Origin: Burkholderiales bacterium
Lineage (GTDB): Bacteria; Pseudomonadota; Gammaproteobacteria; Burkholderiales; WYBJ01
Direction: 5' to 3'
Length of the DNA: 41,248 nucleotides
Assembly (NCBI GenBank): GCA_020848435.1
Contig: JADLAC010000003.1
Location: forward strand, 1-41,248
Shown here: positions 1 to 5,953 of the stretch, piece after piece
How the letters are laid out: each line of letters begins with the position of its first letter
Numbering within the stretch: the stretch's first letter is position 1
The notes under the pieces: model-generated
What the model was told of the DNA's origin: nothing
Seen by the model: the letters and a program-made list of their open reading frames with translations, nothing else
Databases searched by the model: none
Made by a program: the position numbers and the translations under genes

Positions 1-15
1 AACCCGAAGGGACGG

Positions 16-143
16 GGCGATTTTCGCGCATGGCGGTGTCGAACGACTTGCCGATAGTCTCGCTATCGGCTGCGTCGTCCTCCTAGCCCTGCGCGAAAAT
101 CGCCTCCGTCGCACACGTGAAATCAAGTCCGACAGGATCCTAG
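16..143. repeat. Hairpin-containing repeat, left copy
   Basis: Bases 86-143 recur inverted at 41191-41248 with 57 of 58 identities (the only difference is at 137). The left copy extends further and folds on itself: 16-30 is perfectly complementary to 90-104 (15 bp), and the enclosed loop holds a second perfect stem, 50-57 with 63-70. A further 8-bp dyad joins 124-131 to 152-159. No reading frame fits it and no T-tract follows, so it looks like a dispersed intergenic repeat rather than a simple terminator. Its family is not recognised. Confidence 0.85.
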
Positions 144-230
144 TGGTCTAGCGGACTTGGCTACGCGCAACGCGAAACCAACTCCGTGAAGTTACCAGCC
201 CGGCCGGTGCAAACGCCCGCAGCCCGCGGT

Positions 231-1031
231 CTATGTTGGCCAGCTCGGCTTGCGCTTGGCGATGAAGGCGTTCACGCCTTCGAACGCCTCGTCGGCCAGC
301 ATGTGGCTGGTGATCAACGCGGCCGCTTCCTTGTAGGCGTCTTCCATGCCCAGCTCGGCCTGGCGATAGAAGAAACGCTTGCCGCCCGCGAGCGCGGCGG
401 GCGGCTTGGCGAGCAGGGTGCGGCATAGCGCATCGATCGCGCCGTCGAGCGCATCCGGCGCGACCACCTTGTTGACCAGGCCCCAGGCGAGCGCGGTGTC
501 GGCGTCGATGAATTCACCGGTCAGCAGCATCTCGAGCGCCTGCTTGCGCCCGATGCTGCGCGACACCGGGACACCCGGAGTGGCGCAAAACAGGCCGAAA
601 TTGATGCCCGAAGTCGCGAAGCGCGCCTCGCTCGAAGCCACCGCCAGATCGCAAGCCGCCACGAGCTGGCAGCCGGCCGCGGTGGCGATGCCGTGCACGC
701 GCGCGATCACCACCTGCGGTAGCCGCGTGAGTGCGAGCATGACCTGGGCGCACTTTTCGAATAGTGGTCCGACGAACTCGGGCGTGCGCTGGGCGAGCAT
801 TTCCTTCAAGTCGTGGCCGGGACAAAAAGCTTTGCCGTTCGCGGCCACGACCACCACCCGTACCGAGCGATCGCCGGCGAGGTCATTCAGAACGTGCTCG
901 AATTGATCGAGCACGGCCCTGGATAGCGCGTTGAACTGCTCCGGCCGGTTGAGCGTGATGCGGGCAATGCCGCCGCGGTCTTCCCTGAGTACCAGGGCCG
1001 GGGTAGCGATCTGGGTTGCGGCCTGAGTCAT
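231..1031 (-). CDS. ECHDC3-like enoyl-CoA hydratase/isomerase family protein
   Basis: A 266-residue crotonase-fold protein. The CoA/oxyanion-hole segments are CPGHDLKEM (about 70-78) and GIATAAGCQLVAACDLA (about 114-130). The run FATSGINFGLFCATPGVPVSR closely resembles human ECHDC3 as I remember it, rather than a classical hydratase. The two general acid/base glutamates of rat enoyl-CoA hydratase (E144, E164) align with Q122 and G142, 20 residues apart as expected, so normal hydration of enoyl-CoA is unlikely and the true reaction is unknown. The ATG at 1031 is preceded by GGAG. It is transcribed away from the next gene, and a TATAAT on the minus strand lies about 30 bp upstream. Confidence 0.9.
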   Translation of the reverse strand: MTQAATQIATPALVLREDRGGIARITLNRPEQFNALSRAVLDQFEHVLNDLAGDRSVRVVVVAANGKAFCPGHDLKEMLAQRTPEFVGPLFEKCAQVMLALTRLPQVVIARVHGIATAAGCQLVAACDLAVASSEARFATSGINFGLFCATPGVPVSRSIGRKQALEMLLTGEFIDADTALAWGLVNKVVAPDALDGAIDALCRTLLAKPPAALAGGKRFFYRQAELGMEDAYKEAAALITSHMLADEAFEGVNAFIAKRKPSWPT

Positions 1032-1059
1032 GTGAGCTCCGTGCGAATGAAGGCTGCGG

Positions 1060-1115
1060 CGATTATAGTCGCGTTGCGTGCCGGACTGCCGGCGTGCGGT
1101 TTGTCGCTATAATCG
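1060..1115. promoter_or_regulatory. Divergent promoter pair with mirrored TATAAT boxes
   Basis: CGATTATAG (1060-1068) and CTATAATCG (1107-1115) form a perfect 9-bp inverted repeat. Each arm holds a perfect TATAAT: 1067-1062 on the minus strand, facing the crotonase gene, and 1108-1113 on the plus strand, facing the small membrane-protein gene. The 38 bp between them must hold both -35 regions, and neither matches TTGACA well, so the polymerases would compete or need an activator. Confidence 0.6.
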
Positions 1116-1186
1116 GCTCGGTACGGGTGTTTCGCGACACCACTGGTGAGCGCGCACGGCCAACGCGCTGTCTTGTGCTCGCGGGG

Positions 1187-1238
1187 TCCTCTCCGACGCG
1201 AGAGGATGAGGATCGAGCGGCGTGTGCTCGCCGCTCGA
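1187..1238 (+). promoter_or_regulatory. Leader RNA with two consecutive stem-loops
   Basis: Downstream of the plus-strand TATAAT at 1108 the leader contains two perfect hairpins: 1187-1193 with 1200-1206 (7 bp, 6-nt loop) and 1213-1222 with 1229-1238 (10 bp, 6-nt loop). They end about 30 nt before the chosen start codon. No T-tract follows, so they are not an obvious terminator. A role in RNA stability or translation is possible but not shown. Confidence 0.5.
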
Positions 1239-1267
1239 CGGGGGCGCCACGGATGGGCTCGGAAGCA

Positions 1268-1561
1268 ATGCAGGGCGTGATCCTGGTCTTGCTCGCGGTG
1301 ATCGCCGTCGCCGTGGTCGCGGCCGCCGTCGTGGCGGCGCGCATCCTGTCGGCCCTGCACAAGCAGGTGCAGGAGTCGCACGTGCTGTTTTCGGCGCGCG
1401 ATCCGGGGCCCGTTCTGCACAGCCTTGTGCAGCAGACGCGCGACGTGAACCGCCTGCTCGCGAACATCGACAAGCGCCTCGAGAAGCTCGAAGCGCTGGA
1501 AAAAGTCCAGATCGCCAATCTAAGCTTCCGCGACGAAGCCGCGCGCGGTACGCGCCAGTAG
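1268..1561 (+). CDS. Small single-pass membrane protein with coiled-coil-like tail
   Basis: A 97-residue hypothetical protein. Residues 1-26 are an uninterrupted hydrophobic segment (VILVLLAVIAVAVVAAAVVAA), best read as one transmembrane helix or signal anchor. The rest is charged and contains a heptad-like stretch (LLANIDKRLEKLEALEKVQ) suggesting a coiled coil or oligomerisation. Two in-frame ATGs exist, at 1253 and 1268; the second is preferred because GGAAG precedes it closely and the protein then begins at the membrane segment. The open frame continues upstream to 1016, but that part overlaps promoter and hairpin structure and looks non-coding. No family was recognised. Confidence 0.6.
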   Translation: MQGVILVLLAVIAVAVVAAAVVAARILSALHKQVQESHVLFSARDPGPVLHSLVQQTRDVNRLLANIDKRLEKLEALEKVQIANLSFRDEAARGTRQ

Positions 1562-1763
1562 GCGATGCGCTTGGGAAGCACGCCCACGCCAGCTCGTGCG
1601 CCAGCGCCTCGATCGCTACCGCCTGTTGGTCCTGGCCACCTTTGGAGGTTGTGCCCGCGATCGATCACCGCGCGAGGGCGGCTGCCGCGCTGACTCAAGT
1701 CGGGATGCGCCGAGCCGATAAAGCCTTGCCGGGCCGACGTCCGCCGGCGGCGCGGCGAAACGC

Positions 1764-2210
1764 ATGGGCGACATGGTCAAGGTCTACCGCAGCCGGGCCC
1801 GAGCGGGGCTCGTCGACGCGGATATCAATCAACTCCTGCAGGTTTCGCGGCGCAATAACCCGCTGGTTCGTATCGACGGTATGTTGCTATTCGGGCGTGG
1901 CTGCTTCGTGCAACTGATCGAGGGGCCCGGCCCTGCCGTGGAGCGAACTTATCGACGCATCCTGAGCGATCCGCGCCACGCCGATGCCGTGCTGTTGTAC
2001 GACGGCGCCGGCGAGCCGCGCCGCTTCACGGGTTGGGCCATGGGCTTTGCCCGCATGGAACCCTACGCGCACCTGGCTTCGGTCGACCACTTCTTGCGGC
2101 TGGCCGAAACCGACGTCGTGAGCGCCTTCCGCGCCGAGGTCGCCCTCGGCCTGTTGCTCGATTTCAGGCGCGAGTGTGCCTGTTCCGACGCTGCCGCGGC
2201 CACCTGCTGA
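1764..2210 (+). CDS. BLUF-domain blue-light photoreceptor
   Basis: A 148-residue single-domain BLUF (sensor of blue light using FAD) protein. The flavin-site residues match in identity and spacing those of AppA (Y21, N45, Q63, W104, M106): here Y8, N32, Q50, W91 and M93. Other family landmarks are VYRSRA, DGMLLF, FVQLIEGP and the segment RRILSDPRH. After the BLUF core (about 5-97) about 50 residues remain, ending in a Cys/Ala-rich tail (ECACSDAAAATC) with no output domain, so it should signal by protein-protein contact. ATG 1764 or ATG 1773 could be the start; neither has a strong Shine-Dalgarno. It converges on the LysR gene. Confidence 0.93.
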   Translation: MGDMVKVYRSRARAGLVDADINQLLQVSRRNNPLVRIDGMLLFGRGCFVQLIEGPGPAVERTYRRILSDPRHADAVLLYDGAGEPRRFTGWAMGFARMEPYAHLASVDHFLRLAETDVVSAFRAEVALGLLLDFRRECACSDAAAATC

Positions 2211-2319
2211 AAGCAGCTCGCGCCGCCGGGTGCGCCCGCGCTGTGCGCGCGGCAAGCGCGCGCGACATCAGCCGGCCAGCCAGCTCGAAAACCGACGGAT
2301 CCCGAATCACCACTTGATC

Positions 2320-3315
2320 CTAGCTTAACCGAATGGTCGCGCCGCCTTGGCGAGCCGCGACGGTGTCCGCGGGAACGCTCGGCAGCGATAGCAATTCCGA
2401 GCCGGCATGGGCACGGGCGAATTCCACGAAAGCGCTCGCCGCTCGCGGCAATTGCTTGCCCTGCTGATGCGCGAGGAACCATTCGCGCATGACGGGAAAA
2501 CCTCGTACGTCCAGAACGCCGAGCTGATCCCCGTCCTTCGCCAGGTCCGCGATGTGGCGCGGGAGCAAGGCAATGCCGAGCCCGGCCATCACCGCCTGCT
2601 TGATCGCCTCGTCGCTCGCGAGCTCCATGCGCACGCGCGGGGTGAGCCCGTGGCGCTCGCAAAGCTCTTGTGCGATCCGTCGCATCGCCGAGCCTGGCTC
2701 GCGCAGCAGGAATTGCTCGTCGGCAAGCGCCTCCAGACCGAGCGAGCGCTGCCCGCGAAGTCGATGACCCGCGGGTGCGTACACCTCGATCGGATTCGAT
2801 AGCAGCGGATAAGCGGCGAGATCGCAGTCCTGCGGCAGCGTGGACACGACGTACAGGTCGTCGGCGTTCTCCTGCATGCGTTGGCGTATTCCGCGCCAGT
2901 TGTCGATGTGCATCGACACTTCGATGTTGGGGTAGCGCGCGCAGAATCGGGCGAGCAGTCGCGGGATGAAGTACTTGCCGAAGCTGCTCGTCGCGATGCG
3001 CAGCCGGCCGTAGTCGAGATCGCGCAGCCCGACCAAACGTTCCTCGACCTGCTCGAGGCGCTGAAAGATATCCGTGCACGCCTGTGCCAGCTCGCGCCCG
3101 GCGTCGGTCAGAACGGGCTTCTTGCCGGTCTGCTCGAACAGCGCCACGCCGAGGGTATCCGAGAGTTTTTTCATCTGGATGGACACGGTCGGTTGGGCGA
3201 CGAACAACTCCTCGGCCGCGCGCGTATAGCTGCCGAGGCGCGCAACCGCTTCGAATACCGCGAGCTGGGGGAGCAATCCGTGGCGCAAGTAGCGCCGTAT
3301 CCGCAGGCTGGGCAT
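2320..3315 (-). CDS. LysR-type transcriptional regulator, CbbR-like
   Basis: A 331-residue LTTR. The N-terminal winged HTH (about 12-75) reads LPQLAVFEAVARLGSYTRAAEELFVAQPTVSIQMKKLSDTLG, with usual LTTR features. The effector domain (about 95-310) resembles RuBisCO-operon regulators (CbbR), beginning RLRIATSSFGKYFIPRLLARF and containing VMAGLGIALLP. No cbb gene is in the window, so the target is unknown. ATG 3315 has GGAG 8-11 nt upstream. The message would start with a yybP-ykoY-type aptamer (3516 down to 3424), which is unusual for this regulator class and suggests Mn2+-linked expression. The tail past residue 310 is longer than typical. Confidence 0.92.
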   Translation of the reverse strand: MPSLRIRRYLRHGLLPQLAVFEAVARLGSYTRAAEELFVAQPTVSIQMKKLSDTLGVALFEQTGKKPVLTDAGRELAQACTDIFQRLEQVEERLVGLRDLDYGRLRIATSSFGKYFIPRLLARFCARYPNIEVSMHIDNWRGIRQRMQENADDLYVVSTLPQDCDLAAYPLLSNPIEVYAPAGHRLRGQRSLGLEALADEQFLLREPGSAMRRIAQELCERHGLTPRVRMELASDEAIKQAVMAGLGIALLPRHIADLAKDGDQLGVLDVRGFPVMREWFLAHQQGKQLPRAASAFVEFARAHAGSELLSLPSVPADTVAARQGGATIRLS

Positions 3316-3346
3316 AGCTCGTTCTCCGTGAACGACGTTGCGTGGA

Positions 3347-3373
3347 CCCCGCCGCCGCGTGCGGGCGGCGGGG
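3347..3373 (-). promoter_or_regulatory. GC-rich hairpin in the LysR leader
   Basis: Bases 3347-3356 and 3364-3373 form a perfect 10-bp, all-G/C stem with a 7-nt loop. On the minus strand it lies between the aptamer's competing helix and the LysR Shine-Dalgarno, ending about 30 nt before the ATG. No U-tract follows, so it is either a Rho-independent-like pause site lacking the U-run or a translational element. Confidence 0.5.
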
Positions 3374-3423
3374 CGCGACCTTTACCCTGGCGTCGCACCG
3401 GGCGTGGCCGGTCTCGACGCTGG

Positions 3424-3516
3424 CAAAGGTCTCGCTCGCAATGTGATCCATCGCCGCCGATACCGGGGCCGCGGGCCCGTGATGACGATATCGGCCGAAT
3501 GAGCTACTCCCCTTTG
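3424..3516 (-). promoter_or_regulatory. yybP-ykoY (Mn2+) riboswitch upstream of the LysR gene
   Basis: Read on the minus strand, this stretch has the conserved yybP-ykoY blocks in order: P1 strand CAAAGG (3516-3511), GGGGAGTAGC (3512-3503), CGTCATCACGGGC (3487-3475), GAGCGAGACC (3437-3428) and the closing P1 strand CCTTTG (3429-3424), which pairs perfectly with the first. The same central and 3' blocks occur in the plus-strand copy ahead of terC. A 10-bp competing helix can form between 3431-3422 and 3386-3377 (one G-U pair) and would capture the 3' P1 strand, giving a plausible ligand-dependent switch. It points at the LysR gene, 108 nt away. Confidence 0.88.
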
Positions 3517-3543
3517 AGGGGCTGTCCTTGCGGAAGCGTGCGC

Positions 3544-3572
3544 ACTGTATCCGATGCAACGGCGGCCTACAA
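3544..3572 (-). promoter_or_regulatory. Candidate sigma70 promoter for the LysR leader
   Basis: On the minus strand, TTGTAG (3572-3567), a 17-bp spacer and TACAGT (3549-3544) would start transcription near 3537, about 20 nt before the aptamer begins. Both hexamers are imperfect; the placement is what makes it convincing. Confidence 0.45.
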
Positions 3573-3576
3573 GCGC

Positions 3577-3603
3577 TGCGCAGGATTGTGTTGCGCAGGA
3601 TTG
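3577..3603. repeat. Tandem 12-bp direct repeat next to the LysR promoter
   Basis: TGCGCAGGATTG occurs at 3577-3588 and again at 3592-3603, period 15 bp, immediately upstream (minus sense) of the candidate -35. The second copy also sits in a GTTGC...GCAAC dyad. This is where an autoregulating LTTR or another regulator would bind, but no regulator can be named. Confidence 0.5.
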
Positions 3604-3674
3604 CAACGCGGGCTCCAGCGCGTGGCTCGGGGCATTGCGTGCGCCGGCATGTCAACGCATTTCGACGCGGGTGG

Positions 3675-3693
3675 TGCAATGGCGCCCATTGCA
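3675..3693. promoter_or_regulatory. Perfect 8-3-8 dyad, candidate operator
   Basis: TGCAATGG-CGC-CCATTGCA is a perfect inverted repeat between the two divergent leaders, at roughly equal distance from both. A weak plus-strand promoter may follow (TTCCCT at 3703-3708, 17 bp, CATACT at 3726-3731). The binding protein is unknown. Confidence 0.5.
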
Positions 3694-3827
3694 AAACACT
3701 ATTTCCCTTGTGCCATGGGCTTGTGCATACTGCGCCGCGATCGCAGCAGCGATTCGATGGAACGAAGGCGCGCTATGAACGGCGCATCGGGTCCGGAGAA
3801 TGCGGCAGCGATCAAGACCGCCCCGAT

Positions 3828-3950
3828 ATGGGGGGAGTAGCTCTGCGGCGACCGCCGTACGCGGCGGGCGCCGGCAGCAGGGTCGTCATCACGGGCTTGT
3901 CCCCGGCCCTGCCGGCAGAAGGCCACCGGCTTTTTTGCGAGCGAGACCTC
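3828..3950 (+). promoter_or_regulatory. yybP-ykoY (Mn2+) riboswitch upstream of terC
   Basis: The plus strand carries GGGGAGTAGC (3832-3841), CGTCATCACGGGC (3884-3896) and GAGCGAGACCTC (3939-3950), the conserved blocks of the yybP-ykoY class that binds Mn2+ and controls manganese-export or TerC-type genes. The closing CCTC (3947-3950) can pair with the G-run at the 5' end (P1) or serve as the first arm of the downstream terminator (3947-3982). The two uses are mutually exclusive, which fits ligand-induced antitermination as described for Gram-positive members. The gene start lies 58 nt downstream. Confidence 0.93.
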
Positions 3951-3982
3951 GTCCGGCCGCAGCCGCGCTGGACGGGGTTTTT
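3947..3982 (+). terminator. Intrinsic terminator of the terC riboswitch
   Basis: CCTCGTCC (3947-3954) pairs with GGACGGGG (3970-3977) through 8 bp including one G-T wobble, and TTTTT (3978-3982) follows directly. The 5' arm is shared with the riboswitch closing helix, so folding of the aptamer should prevent termination. Confidence 0.8.
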
Positions 3983-4008
3983 GCATCGGCAACCTCGTGA
4001 AGGAGCCT

Positions 4009-5238
4009 ATGGTGGAACTGCTGTCCACGGAGTTTCTGGCCGCGCTCGCGGCGATCGTAGTCATCGACCTGGTGCTGGCGGGCGACAACGCCATCGTGAT
4101 CGCCCTGGCCGCGCGCAACCTGCAGCCGCAGCTGCGCAAGCGCGCCGTTCTTTGGGGAACCGCGGGGGCGATCGGCATGCGTGCCGCGATGACCGTCATC
4201 GTGGTCTGGTTGCTGAAGATCCCCGGCCTGATGTTGTTCGGCGGGCTGATGCTGGTATGGATCGCGTACCGCCTCCTGGTGCCGAGTAGGGGCGGCGACG
4301 AGCACGCCGTGAAGGCCGCGAACGGCTTCTGGCCGGCGATGGGGACGATCGTGCTGGCCGACTTGATGATGGGCCTGGACAACGTGCTCGCCGTCGCCGG
4401 TGCCGCGCACGGCAGCTACCTGCTGGTCGTCCTGGGCTTGCTCATCAGCATTCCGATCGTGGTTTGGGGCAGCCAGTTGGTGCTCAAGCTGATCGATCGG
4501 TTTCCCGCCATCATCTACCTGGGTGCGGGGGTGTTGCTCGCCACGGCGGCCAAGATGGTGATCGACGAGCCGCTGGTGAAGCGCATGGTCGAGGGCGATC
4601 CGCTCGTCAGCACGACGCTGTACGCGAGCCTGATCGCAGGCGTGCTCGCGCTGGCGTTGCTGCGTAATCGATTCCGCGCCCAGGACGTGGTGGCGCGCCG
4701 TCTCGCCGAGCACGCCGCGGTGGCGGGGGGCGCAAACGCACTCGCGCGCGAACGCATCCTCGTACCGGTGTACGGTCCGGCGCGGACACTGGAAGCCGTG
4801 AGCGCATTGGCCCCCCTCGCGCACAGCCGCAACGCGGAGATCCACTTGCTCGAAGTACGCCGTAAGCCGCCTCATGCGCAGGCCGGACCCGGCGTGGATG
4901 CGACAGCGAATTCTGCCGGCTCATCGAGCTTGGAGCCCGCGGCCCGCGTGCTGGCACGCGAAGGCATCGATCACGTCCGGCACGTTCGGACCGGCGAGCG
5001 GGCAGGCGCGATCAGCGCGGCGGCACGTGATCTCGGCTGCACTCGGATCGTGCTTGCATCGGCACGGCGCAATTCGCTCACCCGGCTGCTCGATGACTGG
5101 CTGGCAGGCAAACTGCTCGATCGCACCGAGCTGCCGATCGAGACGGTGTCGACACGGCCGAGCTACCGGCTGGATCGCGTCCTGGTGCCCGCTGGCATGG
5201 CGGCGCTCGTGCTTCTCACGCTAGCGGCCCGCGACTGA
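4009..5238 (+). CDS. TerC/YjbE-family membrane protein fused to a Usp-like domain
   Basis: A 409-residue protein. Residues about 5-220 form the multi-pass TerC domain of the riboswitch-controlled YjbE type, with the acidic membrane motifs DLVLAGDNA (D20, D26) and DLMMGLDN (D118, D124); related proteins move Mn2+ out of the cell or load exported proteins with metal. Residues about 248-382 look like a universal-stress-protein domain (ERILVPVYGPARTLEAVSALA, then REGIDHVRHVRTGERAGAISAAARDLGCTRIVLASARR), and a short hydrophobic stretch ends the chain. AAGGAG (4000-4005) favours ATG 4009, although GTG 4012 is better spaced and gives the family-typical MELLSTEF start. Expression should follow the upstream Mn2+ riboswitch. 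Confidence 0.93.
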   Translation: MVELLSTEFLAALAAIVVIDLVLAGDNAIVIALAARNLQPQLRKRAVLWGTAGAIGMRAAMTVIVVWLLKIPGLMLFGGLMLVWIAYRLLVPSRGGDEHAVKAANGFWPAMGTIVLADLMMGLDNVLAVAGAAHGSYLLVVLGLLISIPIVVWGSQLVLKLIDRFPAIIYLGAGVLLATAAKMVIDEPLVKRMVEGDPLVSTTLYASLIAGVLALALLRNRFRAQDVVARRLAEHAAVAGGANALARERILVPVYGPARTLEAVSALAPLAHSRNAEIHLLEVRRKPPHAQAGPGVDATANSAGSSSLEPAARVLAREGIDHVRHVRTGERAGAISAAARDLGCTRIVLASARRNSLTRLLDDWLAGKLLDRTELPIETVSTRPSYRLDRVLVPAGMAALVLLTLAARD

Positions 5239-5248
5239 CGGGGCAACG

Positions 5249-5444
5249 CTAGCGTCCTGAGTCCGAAATTCGCCGCACAAAAGATGCCGAGAATCGACGC
5301 CATACTTTGTCGCGAATCCTCGCCAGGTGTCCAACCTGGCTGCGGTTCGCTTCGCGTCTGGCGCCGATTTCGACACTTTTGTCATCCTGCTGCCATGGTC
5401 GGGTATTGACAATACAGCGCCGAACTTCAGACTCAGGACACTAG
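5249..5444. mobile_element. 196-bp MITE-like element with 28-bp terminal inverted repeats
   Basis: Positions 5249-5276 and 5417-5444 are inverted copies with 24 of 28 matches, both starting from CTAG and sharing the core GTCCTGAGTC. The outermost CTAG could be part of the repeat or a 4-bp target duplication; being palindromic, it does not decide. The interior is too short for a transposase. A minus-strand frame gives about 45 residues (MTKVSKSAPDAKR...GEFRTQDASV) with no recognised family. Best read as a non-autonomous element or an insertion-sequence remnant just after terC. Confidence 0.65.
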
Positions 5445-5953
5445 GTGCTCGGCCGAAACTGGTCACGTCCCGGCGCTCTTGGCAGTGGACGTGTCCGCAT
5501 GTTGGGCACGCAGCCGATGCCGCGTCGAAGTTTGGAAGCAGCGTTGCGGGGTGTCGGCAACAAAGCGCCGATGTCTCGTTGACACCTCCTGGGCGAGTGG
5601 GTATCGTCGTAAGTGGCGTTCCATAGGACGGACGCCTCCGGGGCCGTCTCGATACGCGGTAGCCATCGCGAGCGAAAGCTTCCCGGGAAGTACAGGGAGA
5701 TCTCGGCATTGTAATTTCTCGACGCCGGTGGTTCGAGCGTCGGCCGCCGCAAGGCGTATCCGCAGCCGTTCAGGTCGATCGTGAACTTGGACGCCACGCT
5801 TCGATAGCGCATCGCGTGTCGCCCATGCGCGGCATTCGGCGCTGAACCGCCATCACCGACTGGCATATCGCGCATCGCGCCGAGCTGACGCCGGGATAGC
5901 GGCATCGATCGGCTACGTCGAACAATCGCCTTCGGGCAGCAAGGAGAAAAGCT
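5445..5953. other. Intergenic stretch without a convincing gene
   Basis: About 500 bp between the inverted-repeat element and the CapA gene. Frames on both strands are open only as GC-rich shadows and show no motif or ribosome-binding site. A possible plus-strand promoter is TTGACA (5579-5584), 17 bp, TATCGT (5602-5607), about 350 bp ahead of the next start codon. Confidence 0.5.

Noticed and set aside
1016..1267. N-terminal extension of the small membrane protein
   Set aside because: The extra 84 codons overlap promoter and hairpin sequence and read as non-protein-like; a well-placed ATG exists at 1268.
2320..3315. CbbR controlling Calvin-cycle genes
   Set aside because: Similarity is to the CbbR class, but no cbb gene is in the window and phosphoketolase/transaldolase are 24 kb away.
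2063..3694. Long minus-strand open frame (543 codons) over the LysR gene, and similar long antisense frames elsewhere
   Set aside because: These Arg/Ala/Pro-rich frames are typical shadows of high-GC coding sequence, with no motifs or ribosome-binding sites.
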